Numbered from the stretch's first letter, positions 34,811 to 46,619 are shown. The stretch is DNA of 64,000 nucleotides from Diplosphaera chodatii (GCA_032358165.1 JAALGY010000039.1:1054001-1118000); one strand, 5' to 3'. Numbers and translations: made by a program. Notes: generated by a model from the letters alone, not told the origin.

Positions 34811-35485
34811 ATGGGGCGCTTCACCATGACCAAGGTGCGATTTCACCACCACCGTGGCTGCCCTTGCCCGAGATTACCGGCGGCAGCGACGCCGCGTTGC
34901 GGCTCAGCCGGCCCTGGCAGCCACGCCGATGCCAGCCTGCATGCGTGCACTGTTGCGGCTGTAACAGCATGCTGCCTGCCAGATAGATGTGTGTAACATT
35001 CGCCGGGCAATGTCCAGCCAATGGCGTTTGCCGCTGAGATGTGCACCTGCCGCACTTCCGGTCTGTGGCAATGCACATCTGATGATCCAAGCGCAATGTG
35101 CAGGCGCTTTGCCAAGTCGCGCGGTTTTAGTGCCATGTGCCCTGCCAATGTAACATGAGTAACGAGACGACACAGTTGAGGTGCAGCCGGTGATCGGCTG
35201 CATTTGTTTGCGGAATACCATCACATTCAACAAGACTTCAGCTTCCGTTGACAATGTACAAGTCCGCTGCCCGCATGCGTGAGCGCATTGCCTACCAACC
35301 GCAAACACGCCGGTGAGCAGGTTCAGGTCGTCGTTCAAACCTGCAGTACGGCGGAGCACATGGAGCAGCGCTCACTTGGCTCCATGCGTGCAAGACACCG
35401 ATCAAGAACTCCGCAGCAGGCCGGGTTGCGTGCAAAGGTGTTGCCGCGGCCGGGGTTCGGGGCCATGACAAATTTGGGTGTTTGA
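34811..35485 (+). CDS. Candidate small two-exon gene, unknown product
   Basis: ATG in a good context (CAGCCATGGGG, like RPS13 here) opens MGRFTMTK and meets a GTGCGA donor at 34835. A phase-0 exon from 35321 continues in frame for 54 residues to TGA at 35485, giving a basic protein of 62 residues (MRARHRSRTPQQAGLRAK in the middle). No family is recognised and the intron is inferred. An alternative is that the first exon belongs to a longer gene with other exons, or that this is chance. Confidence 0.5.
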
Positions 35486-35713
35486 CTCCAGCAAGTCGCT
35501 GTGCTGCAACAGCTCAGCATCGCGTGGGTCGGGTCAGAGGAACACAAATCCCGTTCCACGTCTTGTTGTGAGGGCTACTGCCTCTCTTTCGGCTGCTCTC
35601 GCAGCGAGCAGCATGTCGCAGGAGGTGACATTGAACAGATTGCCACCAGTGCTTCGTGACAGCTGTGCCAGCGGGTTTGCGAGCTTGCCCTCTATCTGAC
35701 CGCCGTGTTGCAC

Positions 35714-38700
35714 ATGGTTGCGCAGGTGTGCGCTGTGGCCCTTTCGGTCTGCGTTCTGTTGTCGGGCGTGGCCGCAAAGGGCGGCCCCAGCGGCAGCCCC
35801 ACTCCCTCGCCCACCAGCGGTAGGACGACTGTCACCACGACCACTTTCGCGTCGCCGCCGCCGCCGCCGGCCGCTGCCGCCGCCACGGCCGCCACCGCAG
35901 CCACCACAGCAGCCAAGGCGCCGCCCCCGGCTGCCGCCTCCACCACCACAGCGGCCAGCGGCGTGTTCGACCCCCTGGTCTCGCCCTTCGGCGACAAGTG
36001 CACCTTCGCCACCACCGGCTCGCCCATCACAGTGCGCCTTCTTGCAAGCCTGCTGCTCCTGGTGCTTCCGCCGCTGCTGCTGCTGCTGCTGCTGCTGCAC
36101 AGACGATTGACAGTGCAGAGTGAGAGCCCCTGGTAGAGGCGCGAACCACTGATTGAAAGGATGGCAGTCTGAAAGGGATTTTCGATACCTGCAGGTCAAC
36201 AACTACCCGTCCAGCCCCTTCTCCACAAAGAACCACGTGTTCGTCAACAAGTTCCAGGAGCTGAAGGAGAAAAGCAGCACCATGCTCACCAAGACCGGCT
36301 CAGCCCCCTGCAGAGAGGTGCGCCCCGCCACTTTTGTTCATTTTGACATGACACCCACAACCTGATGACTTGTGATGGCTGTGAATGAGGCATGCAAGCT
36401 GTGGATGAAGACAGGTGCTCATCCTGCTGCACTCTTCCAGCAGACTCCTCATCATTTGCCTCAACAACAGCTGCAGACTGCTCAAAGTGTTGGCTTGGTT
36501 TCACCAGCATACTGAACATTTTGAGCAGCACACAGTCAATGACTCGAGCCAATCAACTGCTTTGGCGCGGCTGCAGGACGGTGTGTGCATGGACGGCTAC
36601 CAGATCAGCATCGAGGAGTTCATGTCGGACGTGACGGGCCTGCTGCCCGGCACGCAGTGCAAGCAGGTGCCGCTGCTGGGCTACGACGCGATGACGCCCG
36701 GCCCCCTCATCATCGGCCGCACCGGCGTGCAGGACGTCACCCGGTTCACCAACAACATCCCCGTCGCCTCCAAGTTCTTCCCGCCCGCCGGCCCCGGCGA
36801 CCGCGGCGGCGAGGGTGCGCCTTTGAACGTGTCCCATTCAGATCTGTGGGCCTGTGCCTCATCACAGCCATGCGTATGCCTACCCACCTGCACCCTTGCT
36901 GAGGCCTCCCACAGCGCGGCTGGCGGCTGCCAAGCACCTCTGCATATCTCAGTGCCAGGTTGCTCTGCTGCAACCTGCGGCCGGGCTGCTGCTCTGCCTG
37001 CATTGCTGGACTTCCAGACCCTGACCTGTTGGGACTACATACTGATGCAGGCGAGAAGGACCTGTGCGCTGAGCGGGCGGACCGCTACCAGGAGCGGGAG
37101 TTGAACGGGACCAAGCTGCACGGCGGCGCCTCCAACGTGACGCGCGGCTTTGGGCGCGCAACGGTCACGGTGACTATCTAAACTTGTATACGATCATAGA
37201 TTGCAAATACCTGGAATAAATATTTACTCTGAAATAGCTTAGAATACAAAAAACATCAAAATTTAACTTCTCTTTTTGTTATTGAGCTGAAATGTACTTT
37301 ATGTTTCTACTGCAGCACCACCACGGCATGGCCTCCACCAGCAGCATGGACGGCTGGGCGGAGCAGTTCTTCTGCAACGGCGAGTCCAAGGTGCGCTGCG
37401 GTGTCCCCCTTGGGGCTGCACTTGCACAGCCCCCCTGCTGCTCTCACGCCTGTCGCTGCGTCTGACGATCCCGCTGCTGCCGTCGCCGCTGCTGCTGCAG
37501 CATGGCACGACAAAGCGCTGCTCGATTTTCCTCTGCGTCTCATCGTCGGGCCGTCCTGACCAGCGCAGCCTGTCTGCTGCAGGACTATGTGCTGCCGAAC
37601 AACCGGGCCGCGGGGCTGTACTACCACGACCACGCTGTTGGCATTACCTCCGCCAACACCTACGCCGGCCTCACCGGCATGCGCCTCACGCGCCCCTGCC
37701 CCGGCGACGACCCGTGAGCTTTTAACCCACCGACTCCAATGTTTTGATCACTGAGATGTCAAAAACAGTAAGCCATCAGCGCGGGAGCCTGCGGTCTCGA
37801 TTCTGTGGGCACAGACTGCTGAGTCCACTGGCCAACAATCTGGAGGCAACCTGGACGGTCCCCTGGGCTTGCAGGTACAACGTGGAGCCCGACGCCAGCC
37901 AGCCGCTGCCGGCGGTGCCGGAGCACCACCTGGTGCTGCAGGACTTTGTGCTGGAGAAGCCCCGCGCTGGGGAGGCCGGCATCTGCCGCCGCCGCTACGA
38001 CCGCACAGGTGAACGCAGGGTTTTAGACTGTGCCGGCTTGATATGGGTAACTGGCGTGCTGTTCTGAGTGCTGCTCATGGTGCGCAGACCGCAGCACCTG
38101 CCTCGTGCTGGGGTGTAGCGGTGCTCGGGGCGGACCTGCGGATGCACCTGGTGCCCTATCTGTGCTGAGGCGCCGTGTCTCTGCTGGCAGGTGTCCACAA
38201 GGACCAGCTGTGGGGCGACATCAACGTGGTGAATGGCGTCCCGTGGCCCGTGCTCGATGTCAAGTCCACCTGGCACCGCTTCCGCGTGCTGAATGCCTCG
38301 CCATCCCGCCCCTGGAACCTGCAGGTCAGCTGCCATACAGCTCATATTCACACTTGCGCTTTCGATGTTTGGTGGTGGCTTGCGGTGGCTGCGGTTGTCT
38401 GCACATCCTGATTGCAGCTGGGTACCGTTGCCCAGCTTCAACTTCAGTGGGATTACATTGGTGTTCATGTCGGCCCTCTGAGATTCCTGTTCCCAACCTT
38501 GCAGTTCCGCGACGAGGCTGGCAAGGAGATCGGCAGCGACAAGTGCTACCTCATCGGCAGCGACGGCGGCATCATCCCCAACGCCGGCAACCACAAGCTG
38601 CCCAAGGCCGGCCTGCTCACGGACGTCGCCTACCGCTGGGACATCATCTGCGACTTCACTGGCTACAGCAAAGACGTGAGCAACCTGCTGCGCGTGTGTC

Positions 38701-40785
38701 TGCTGGCAAGGTGTTAGACTTGGTATTGATTCCAGTAATGGGTTTGCATGAAATCAGGCTGCCAGTGCTTTTTGACCTGCTGACGCCTGTCCGCCTGCTG
38801 ATGCAGACCACCATCTACCTGCTGAACGTGCACGACGCGGGCAAGACGACGAGCGAGACGCCCTTCTTCTGCTACAGCCACCTCATCATGAAGTTCGCGG
38901 TCAGCCCCGCTGGCGACGCCGACGCGACGCGCCTCCCCAACGTCTCGGGCCCCGCAGAGCTGGAGCAGAACGCCGCGCTGCCCCCCGACCTGCTACAGGT
39001 GATAATTAATTACAATCTGAGTGCAGCTGTGAAGCGAGTGGAACCTGCCAAGCTCGCGCTGCGTGCTGGCGGGCGCAGCTTGCGGGCGGCTGGTGCTGAC
39101 TGCCGGGCGGCTGGTGCTGCAGGACTTGACAAAGCGCGCGATGGCCGGCGAGTCGGACCGCAGCCTGAAGTTCGGCAAGAGCGCGGGCATGTGGCTGTTC
39201 AACGACCGCGGCTGGGACCACGAGGACACCCTCGGTGTGTTTCACCCCCCTGGTTGCCGGCACACCTATTGACTGCTGTCCAATTAACCGTGGTCCCAAC
39301 CTGCATGCTGGTGTCAGCAGCTCACCTTCTGCCAGGCGGTCACCGTCAGCTGTGTCGCCTGCGCAGGCAAGGGCAAGCACATCGAGTTCAACAACGTGGG
39401 CCAGAACACGGTGGAGCTGTGGACCCTGGAGTCCGGCGGCGGCTGGATCCACCCCGTCCACATCCACCTCGTGGTGCGCACGCTCAGCGCCCCTGCTGCC
39501 GTGGCCCCCTTGTCTACCGTGGGAGTGTGCTGTCCACACTGGGGCTGCGCCTGCATGGTCTGGCGTGGTAGCACCCGGTACACCTGACCGGCGACCCATG
39601 CACACGCCAGAGCGTGACCACGCCAGCGGACGCAGGCTCCTGACGCGATGTGTCTCTGCCGCAGGACTTCTTCTGCATCGCGTGGCAGGGCGCCAACTGG
39701 GACGGCGGCAGCGTGGGCGGTGGCGGCTGGCAGCCCTGCCCCAAGGAGCTCATCAATGCCCCCAAGGTGCGGCTGCCCCACGTAGGCAGGCGCTGGCATG
39801 CTGTGGCGTCTCTGATGACGCTGCTGGCAGTGCTGGTGACGCACGCATACCAGGCAGTGCCCCATGCATTTACACCGGTCTGTCACCAGCAGCGGTCGTG
39901 CATCACTGACTGCACAAGTGTTGAACAGGGCAGCGATGTGCTGCAGGATGTCATCCACATCGGCGCCAACGTGGGCAAGATCACGCTGGCGGCGCGCTAT
40001 GGCCCGCACCTGGGCGAGTACATGATGCACTGCCACAACGGCGTGCACGAGGACAACGACATGTTCCGCGCCTTCATGGTGCGCTTCGTTGTCGCATGCT
40101 GGGGCCGCTTCAGGAACAGCAGTTCCCCTCTTTCAGGCCACATCGGTGGCTTCGGTGGGCAGGGGTACTGAGTGCCGGTGCCCTGTGCTGCAGATTTCGG
40201 ACGCGTCAAAGGGCCTGACGTTCCGGACGCGGCCGATGCCCGCCAACTACACGCTGCTGACCAACTCGCCGCTGACCAAGAGCGACCAGTACGGCGACAC
40301 GCGCAACACCACCTGGGGCAGCGAGAATGGCAGGGCGCCGGCCTTCACCAACGCCTACGCCCGCACCCTGCTGGAGCGCGACTACGTGAGTAGTGCCCCT
40401 GCCAGCAGACTGCTGTCTCGTGCCCATCATGGCTGTCCATACCAGCTTAGCTGTCCCTTTGATGCGGCAAGTTGGGTTGTTGTCCCGAAGTCAACGTGTT
40501 CTACCGGCCCAGCGCCTGCCGCTGATGCAACTGTTCTGATGTGAGCGCTGCCTGCCGGTGCAGTACCACGTGTTCTACCCCCGTGCGGGCACCGTGCTCG
40601 ACGACATCAACAACAACATCCACCTGACGACGTGCGGCCGCGGCACCTACAACGCGAACGATGACGAGATCATCACGCCAGCCTGCACCTCGGACAACCC
40701 CTCCGACTGTGACAAGCCCGCCGACACCAGCGGGGGCAGCGGGGTCATCGGCCGGCGGCTGCTGCGCAGCAAGCACAACTGGTAG
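35714..40785 (+). CDS. Secreted multicopper oxidase (laccase/CotA type)
   Basis: Model of 16 exons, 833 residues: 35714-36031, 36195-36317, 36577-36814, 37051-37169, 37316-37390, 37583-37713, 37875-38008, 38191-38324, 38505-38675, 38807-38998, 39123-39234, 39367-39473, 39665-39766, 39947-40078, 40194-40385, 40564-40785. A signal peptide (VCAVALSVCVLLSGVAA) is followed by a Thr/Pro/Ala-rich mucin-like stretch (about 25-90). All four copper-ligand motifs are present: HHHG (267-270), YHDHA (305-309), HPVHIH (611-616) and HCHNGVHEDNDM (680-691), the last giving the T1 Cys and axial Met. Between them lie VNGVPWP and RFRVLNAS of the second cupredoxin domain. YHDHA with HED-x-DM is closer to bacterial CotA-type enzymes than to plant laccases. 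The C-terminus carries GRRLLRS. Expected reaction: one-electron oxidation of phenols or metal ions coupled to reduction of oxygen to water, outside the cell. Exons rest on motif continuity and consistent phase. Confidence 0.5.
36073..36098 (+). repeat. (GCT)n microsatellite in intron 1 of the multicopper oxidase gene
   Basis: About eight to nine GCT units directly after a pyrimidine-rich stretch in the intron between exons 1 and 2. Confidence 0.5.
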
Positions 40786-40926
40786 ACGCCTGGCCGCCTG
40801 GCAGCGGCGGCTGTCAGCCACACAGATCGGACAGCCCCCTCGGCAGCAGTATGCAGAAGCATGCCATCAGGAAGGCTGCGGGCGATTTGTTACACAAATA
40901 CATGAAGCAAGTGATCGCGTTGGCTC

Positions 40927-41026
40927 GACATGACCATGACGCTGCTGGGTAAAGGCACCAGGCCACCAGCAGCTGACTGACATGACCATGACGCTGCTGG
41001 GCAGGCACCAGGCCACCAGCAGCTGA
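40927..41026 (+). repeat. Two tandem copies of a 48-50 base unit
   Basis: GACATGACCATGACGCTG... at 40927-40976 is repeated at 40979-41026 with a two-base length difference. It lies in the probable 3' UTR of the multicopper oxidase gene. Confidence 0.5.
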
Positions 41027-41395
41027 TTCAAGCCAGGCAGGCTGCTGCAGAATGCCGTCAGCCCTGCAACATGTGCCCGCAGCTGCCCCCTTTTCAGGGG
41101 CTTAGCAGCGTGCAATGCCGTGAAGCCATCAACACTCTGGATCTGCAGCACTTGCCCACTCTGAAGCACCATAAGTGATCTGAAACCTTGTGCATGTGAA
41201 GCTGTTGGCATGGCACAATTTTGTTACTTCGGATAAGCATTTGCTCATGACTATGTCTGTTGCCATCGACTGTGCGATGTTGTTTTTAGGCTTGTGGTTA
41301 ATCCGGTATCTAGCTATAGCAGACTTTTACCTGCAATATCAAGCATCATCTTGGTGTAGACTGGTTTGTATCACTGCTGCTCTACCCGTGTGACG

Positions 41396-41400
41396 TGTAA
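41396..41400 (+). terminator. Candidate polyadenylation signal TGTAA
   Basis: TGTAA about 610 bases past the multicopper oxidase stop. Confidence 0.5.
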
Positions 41401-41455
41401 TGTACGCCGACAAACAAAACTCAAGTACCATGCCTCTCCCTTTGTACAGATGTTT

Positions 41456-41513
41456 GGTGATTGTCATCTTGGTGTGTCGCTCCTGTGGTGATTGTCATCT
41501 TGGTGTATCGCTC
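41456..41513 (+). repeat. Two copies of a 27-base unit
   Basis: GGTGATTGTCATCTTGGTGT begins both copies (41456 and 41487); one base differs between them. Just past the candidate polyadenylation site. Confidence 0.5.
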
Positions 41514-42424
41514 GCCTCTTCCAACAAGCCATTGCTGTCTATACTATGTAACCTATGCATGCCGCACCATACCATGTCACAGGCCATCTGGTTCAATATG
41601 CAACACATGCCGTTCTCGACTGCACCAAATGCAAACCGAGTTGTCATAGCTGCACAATTGACTGAAGCTCCATGCTCTCATTTCTTGTCAGGTGGTTGGC
41701 CTGTACACTGTCCAAACTACGCGTCTCACAGCTGATTACACAGGAGCAATGCATCAGTGCAACGAAGTCGACAGGTGAACAGTGCACTCAAAGCTAGTCA
41801 GTAACACCAGATAACACCCTCAGACGATATGACGCCTAAGTAGTTCCACGCAACACCCGAAAGGCCAATCAATATCACATGTATGTCAGTACAGGCATGC
41901 AGGCTGCAAAGCAGCAGTGGGGCTCAGCTCAGAGGAGATCCCAAATGAAGATCACCCCCACACACCCCCCGCATGTCCAAAGCATGAGTAGTAGCTGCAG
42001 GATATGACAAGTACACAAGCAGTAAATCTGCCTCGATCTGCCACATGCCAAACATCGCCGACTTGTAGTGAGAGGGCCACCAGTGTGGCACTCTTCGAAA
42101 TGGACGGAATGACCCAACCCTAAGACTATCTCTCTAATGCACTGTAGCTGTGCTTCAGCAGAGAATTCACTGCCGCGTGTTGCCGTCACTACCTTTTGTG
42201 CCGGCTGCGCACAGCAGATCATTCAAAAATGACAAAATAGCCGAGGCGACTGCTGTTTCTTGGTGCCGCACGGTGAGCGCTCAATCAGCGGCGCCCGGAG
42301 TATCACGAAGTTCTGGTGTAGTTTGGCAGCAGCAGCGGCGCAGGGGGCATGCTGCCGCTGCTGCTGTCAGCAGCATGGTGACGTTCACGCTGCGGCCCTC
42401 CGCAGAGCCCGCCATGGCGGCACA

Positions 42425-42460
42425 TCTCATTGCGGCTCATCTCATTGCGGCTCATTGCGG
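42425..42460 (+). repeat. 15-base tandem repeat, about 2.4 copies
   Basis: TCTCATTGCGGCTCA repeated, in the region between the stop of the zinc-finger gene at 42659 and the end of the multicopper oxidase transcript. Confidence 0.5.
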
Positions 42461-42542
42461 GGGCTACACCTCTGCAAGGACAGCAGATTGGGCTACTCAG
42501 CCGCCTGGGCATGACAGGGCAAGATTGGACCATGCCTGCGGC

Positions 42543-42547
42543 TTACA
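42543..42547 (-). terminator. Candidate polyadenylation signal TGTAA
   Basis: TGTAA on the minus strand, 110 bases past the stop at 42659; a second, further one may be used instead. Confidence 0.5.
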
Positions 42548-42658
42548 AGGAGGTAGAGCAGCCGTACAGTAGCTGTGGCAAGATTGTCATCGACATCCAC
42601 TGCTGCGGACTACCGGTACTTGCAAATCGCACCTGATGGTGGATTGGCACACATTCGA

Positions 42659-45600
42659 TCAGGGGCCGGCGGCGGCTGGCAGCATCGCCAGGTCGCCGCA
42701 GCTGCTGGTGGGCGCAACAAAGCCGCCGTCTGCTGGCGGCGCCAGCGACGGCGGCGGGGCGGGCATGCCGAGAGCGCTGCCGTTCTCGATGCAGCATGTG
42801 GCCCAGCTGTTGCAGCCGCCACACGCGGGCCGCAGTGGCTGGTGCGACGGCGCGAGGCTGGCGGGCTGCCAGCCTGGGTACGCGTCTGAGCTGCAGGCGG
42901 CCCACCCTGTGGCAGAGATCGGGCCAGGGGGGCAGTCCGCCTGGCCACTGGCGGCGGGCTGCGGTGGCATGGTTGTGAGGTGCTGCACCGGCGGCTGCGG
43001 CGCTGTGTGCAGCAGCGGCGCCTCGACGATGGGGCCGTCCTGGTGTGCAAACGCGTCCCACGACAGGTCGGACGGCAGCACCAGCGGCACGCTGGGCAGC
43101 GCGCCGAAGTCGGCGAGGCCGAGGCTGGCGGGGCCCAGCTCCGCGGCGGCGACGGCGGCGGCATCCCCCTGCTGCTGCTGCTGCTGCTGCCAGGGGGCGC
43201 CCAGCTGCCAGTCGCCGCCCGCCGAGGTGTCCAGGACGCCGGTGCTGAGGCAGTGCAGGGGGGCCGGGCGGCGGGGCGCCCAGCCCGCCGCCTGCGGGTG
43301 CTGCTGGCCCCAGTGGGCGGCGGGCAGGGGCGCCGAGCCGGAGCGCTGGCGTTCGAAGCCGCGGCCGGTGGCGGCGGCCTCGGCCTGCCAGTTTGTCATC
43401 GCGGTGCCGCGCTCCTGCGCCAGCGCCTGCTGCTGCAGGCTGCAGGGTGCGCCGCTGTCGAAGGGCATGGCAGGCGGCTGCAGCTGGTCGCCGTGGCCAA
43501 AGCCGGCGGGGCGCTGCTGCTGCTGCTGCTGCCGGTGCTCCTGCTGCTGCTGCTGGCCCGGCTGCTGCCGCATGCCGTTCAGGACGGACATCATGGCCCC
43601 GAGGACGTCGTCACCGCCTCCCGCGCTGGGGTGCAAGGCGGCAGCATCCCTGCGCAGCAGAAGGTGGCCAGGGGTGATCATCAAGTGTGCAGCAGGCCTT
43701 CACTGCGCAGCATCAACTGGGATGGCCGCATGGCAGGCTGATCCAATGACAGGGCACATACACAGGGCGCTCATCCACAGCACGCACCTGTACTGCTGCA
43801 GCAGCGTCTCGGCAGTCCACTCGCTGCTGCCGGTGGCTGCGCGGGCCAGCGTCATGGGACCTTCAGCGCCGGCATCACTGGGGGTGTATAGCACCTGCAC
43901 GGGGCTGCCCATGGGGGACTCTGACATCTTGATTGCCGTGCCGCTGCCACGACGCGAGCTGCACTGCAGCTGCTGCTGCTGGCGCTGCTGATGCGATGTT
44001 GTCATGCTATCGCCTCCAGTGCTTTCCAAGTTGGACAGCCCGCTGGCAGACTGTTCCATCGGCACCTGCACATCAACGAATTATAATGTCTCAAGCACTT
44101 TACGCCTACACCTGCTGCCACTTTGCCCAGCAGGTTGTCTTGCTGGTTGCTCATGGCAAGGCACAATAACAGCTGCACCCGCTTTGACCATCAAGTGGCA
44201 CTCTGCCGCAGATCACGTAAGCAAAACCGATCGTACCTGCTGCTGCTTCTGATGCTGCACGCGCATGACTGCCTGCAGGAAGGCGGTCACCAGGCCCTCC
44301 AGTGGCTTCCGCCGCGGGTCGGACCCAACTGGCACCGCCTCGGGGCTGCCGATTGGCACCGCCATCATCGACCTGGTCGGGTGTGACAAGTGGTCGTGAG
44401 TGCCATAGCCAAGGTCAGTAGGGGAGGGGATGCTCTTCGCAGAAAGGCCACATGGTGACTGGCAACCCATCATGCAATGACACTGCTGGCGTACGACCCC
44501 TGATGGTATTTGCAGCACCAGACACTCTTTTGGGTTGTTTCGGCAGTGTGCGCAGAACTCATGCAACAGATCTGATGCGACAACCAGGCGCTTTGCTCAC
44601 CCGGTGCAGTCGCTGTCGCCGGGGGAGGCGGCCAGCGAGGGTGTTGGTAAGCCGGGCACACAGCCGAAGTCGAAGCTGGTGGCTGCGCTGCTGCTGGCGG
44701 CGCGGTCGAGCTGTGACGGCACGAGTTGTGACGGCGCCAGCATGTGAGGGGGCGGCTCCATGGAAGGTACCAGCCGCAGGTGGCGGCCCTCCTGCACGGC
44801 GGAAAGCTGCAACCCCATCAGACTGGGCACCAAGCTACACCAGTTGTGAGGAGTGGGGAGGTACACAAGGTGCAGTAAGAGAGTTCTTGCCACGGTACAC
44901 CCTTTTCCTAGGTCCTAGGTCCTGGTCCTTTTCATTCAAGCTGGAGGCTGTTTGCCGGTTCGGGCTGCTGACACCGAGGTGCTGGGTCGTGGCACTGCTG
45001 ACGGCCTCGGCTGACGGCGCAGGGCACATGCATTGTCATCAGCACACAAGCTGCGCGGCCCGATCGCGCAAGGGCCGCTGGCAGCACGGAAGAGGCACCA
45101 TGACTCACCTCCTGTTCCAAGTGCTGGCGTCGACGCTTTGCTGCCTGCTTGGGCGCCGCCAGTCCGCCGGTGCAGCCTGTGTCGTAGAAAGAATGTCATA
45201 CAGCTGTGTGGTCGTACGTAAGAAATTCCTCGGGGGGTGAAGTGTCCTACTCATCACGACTGTAACATCGGAAGGCCACGTTGGTGCCACCCTGGGTAAT
45301 CGACAACGGCAGCTGCCCGGCCACGCCCAACCGCCATCGCACGGCGGACAGCTGTGACAGCGTGCGGGGGGAGCTACGTGGTGCCCCAACCTATGCCCGC
45401 AGGTTGCCAGCAAACCGCCGACGGGTTGCGAGGTGCCAGCAGGGCAGCAGGAACCGAGGGGTGCAGGCGGCTGCTCACATGACGTGCACGCAGGATAGAC
45501 AGACCTATACACATGGCAATGGATCTTACAGACGCTCTAGCATGTCTCAAGCCTGGCGCCGCCGCTGCACCTGCCCGAAAGTCAGAGTAGAGCTCACCAA

Positions 45601-45911
45601 GGTGCGGCAGGAGCGGCGCAAGCTCCGCCTGGCAGCGGGGGCACGTCGGCAGCTCGCAACCGTGACCGCCTCGCCCTGGCGCGCTGCGGATCGGCGCCCG
45701 GTAGTGCGCCCGCAGCCTGCGCCGCACCATTTCCGCTGCTGGTCGGAAGCGGGCCGCTCCACAAGAGGGTCAATGCAGATAGTTTCGACAAACCGCAGGA
45801 TTGGGGGCAGCCACGGGGGGCACGCAGTGCAGGACAGACTCACTTCCACAGCTCCGGGAACGAGCGCGCGCAGCTGGGGTGTGGGCACGGAAAGGCCTGC
45901 TCCCCCGCCAT
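42659..45911 (-). CDS. Putative zinc-finger regulator, paralogue X
   Basis: Seven-exon model, 616 residues: 45911-45844, 45716-45598, 45176-45109, 44791-44601, 44372-44237, 44065-43788, 43649-42659. The N-terminus holds a CCHH arrangement (Cys 9, Cys 14, His 27, His 41; CPHPSCARSFPELWKLRAH) and then Cys 48, Cys 51, His 61, Cys 64 (CPRC-x9-H-x2-C). Next comes GGLAAPKQAAKRRR, a likely nuclear-localisation or DNA-contacting basic stretch. A segment LEGLVTAFLQAVM (about 175) is shared with both paralogues. The remaining 400 residues are Gln/Pro/Ala/Gly-rich with QQQQQ runs, as in activation domains. Exons 1-4 have counterparts of nearly the same size and phase in the genes at 47026-50349 and 52609-56004. 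Likely a nuclear DNA-binding regulator; its targets are unknown. I do not recognise the family from land plants. Confidence 0.5.
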
Positions 45912-46619
45912 GTTGCCACCACCTACTACGTCAGCGCCCCGCGTCTTGACCTGCAACGTGCATGCGAGACTGCAAACCTGCGCAAGGTGAAGTGCGGCAC
46001 GCAACACAGCTGCGAGAAGTACCTGTGAGGCGTGAGGTGAACAGCCGTGCAATGCACGTCAGGGTGTCACACGAAAGTTCACGCGAATGACAACGGGTGT
46101 CCTGCAGCGGCTGACGCACCTTCGCGCCCATCTGCCGCCGTTTGCGCCACGTCGAGCTACCGCATGCTGTATGGCGCGATCAGTCTGGGCGGCTGGTACC
46201 GTCGTGGCGCATGCAACTGACCAGGGCAGCAGGCCGGCCTTGTTGGCCTTCTCGGACCAGGACTAGGGTTTGCGCACTGGATGGATGGGGAGGGGGGATG
46301 ACCAACGTATCAGGCGAGATTTACCTGGATCTCAATCCATCGCATGTACAGTGCACTGCCAGTGCCCTGCTGCTCACACCTCTTCCGGCGAGCACCAGTG
46401 CGCACCAGCAACTGATTGACTGAGGATCTTCGATGCCGCAAGTTGCACGTCAGGTGTGAATGCACACGTCAGAAGAGCTGCTGGTGAATGTGCATGGAAA
46501 TGCAGCTGTGCCGTCCATCGTCATGGCGTCAACAGGCCTGTCTGAATTTGGGACATGACTGATCAGCAGGGTCGAGGCACCAGCAGCGCAGAACCATGCG
46601 AAAGCGAAGGCTGTCTGGT

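Larger units (their letters stand above)
40786..42658. other. Convergent intergenic region with short repeats
   Basis: The 3' ends of the multicopper oxidase (plus strand, TGTAA at 41396-41400) and the first zinc-finger gene (minus strand, TGTAA at 42543-42547) face each other here. The stretch is less GC-rich than its surroundings, holds three short tandem repeats and, on the minus strand near 41104-41133, an ankyrin-like VDGFTALHAA fragment. No complete gene seen. Confidence 0.5.

Noticed and set aside
38105..39571. Plus-strand open frame (488 codons) inside the multicopper oxidase locus
   Set aside because: It reads through several introns in a frame other than that of the copper motifs.
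42636..43991. Plus-strand open frame (451 codons)
   Set aside because: Shadow of the Gln-rich last exon of paralogue X; poly-Cys stretches are what CAG repeats give on the other strand.
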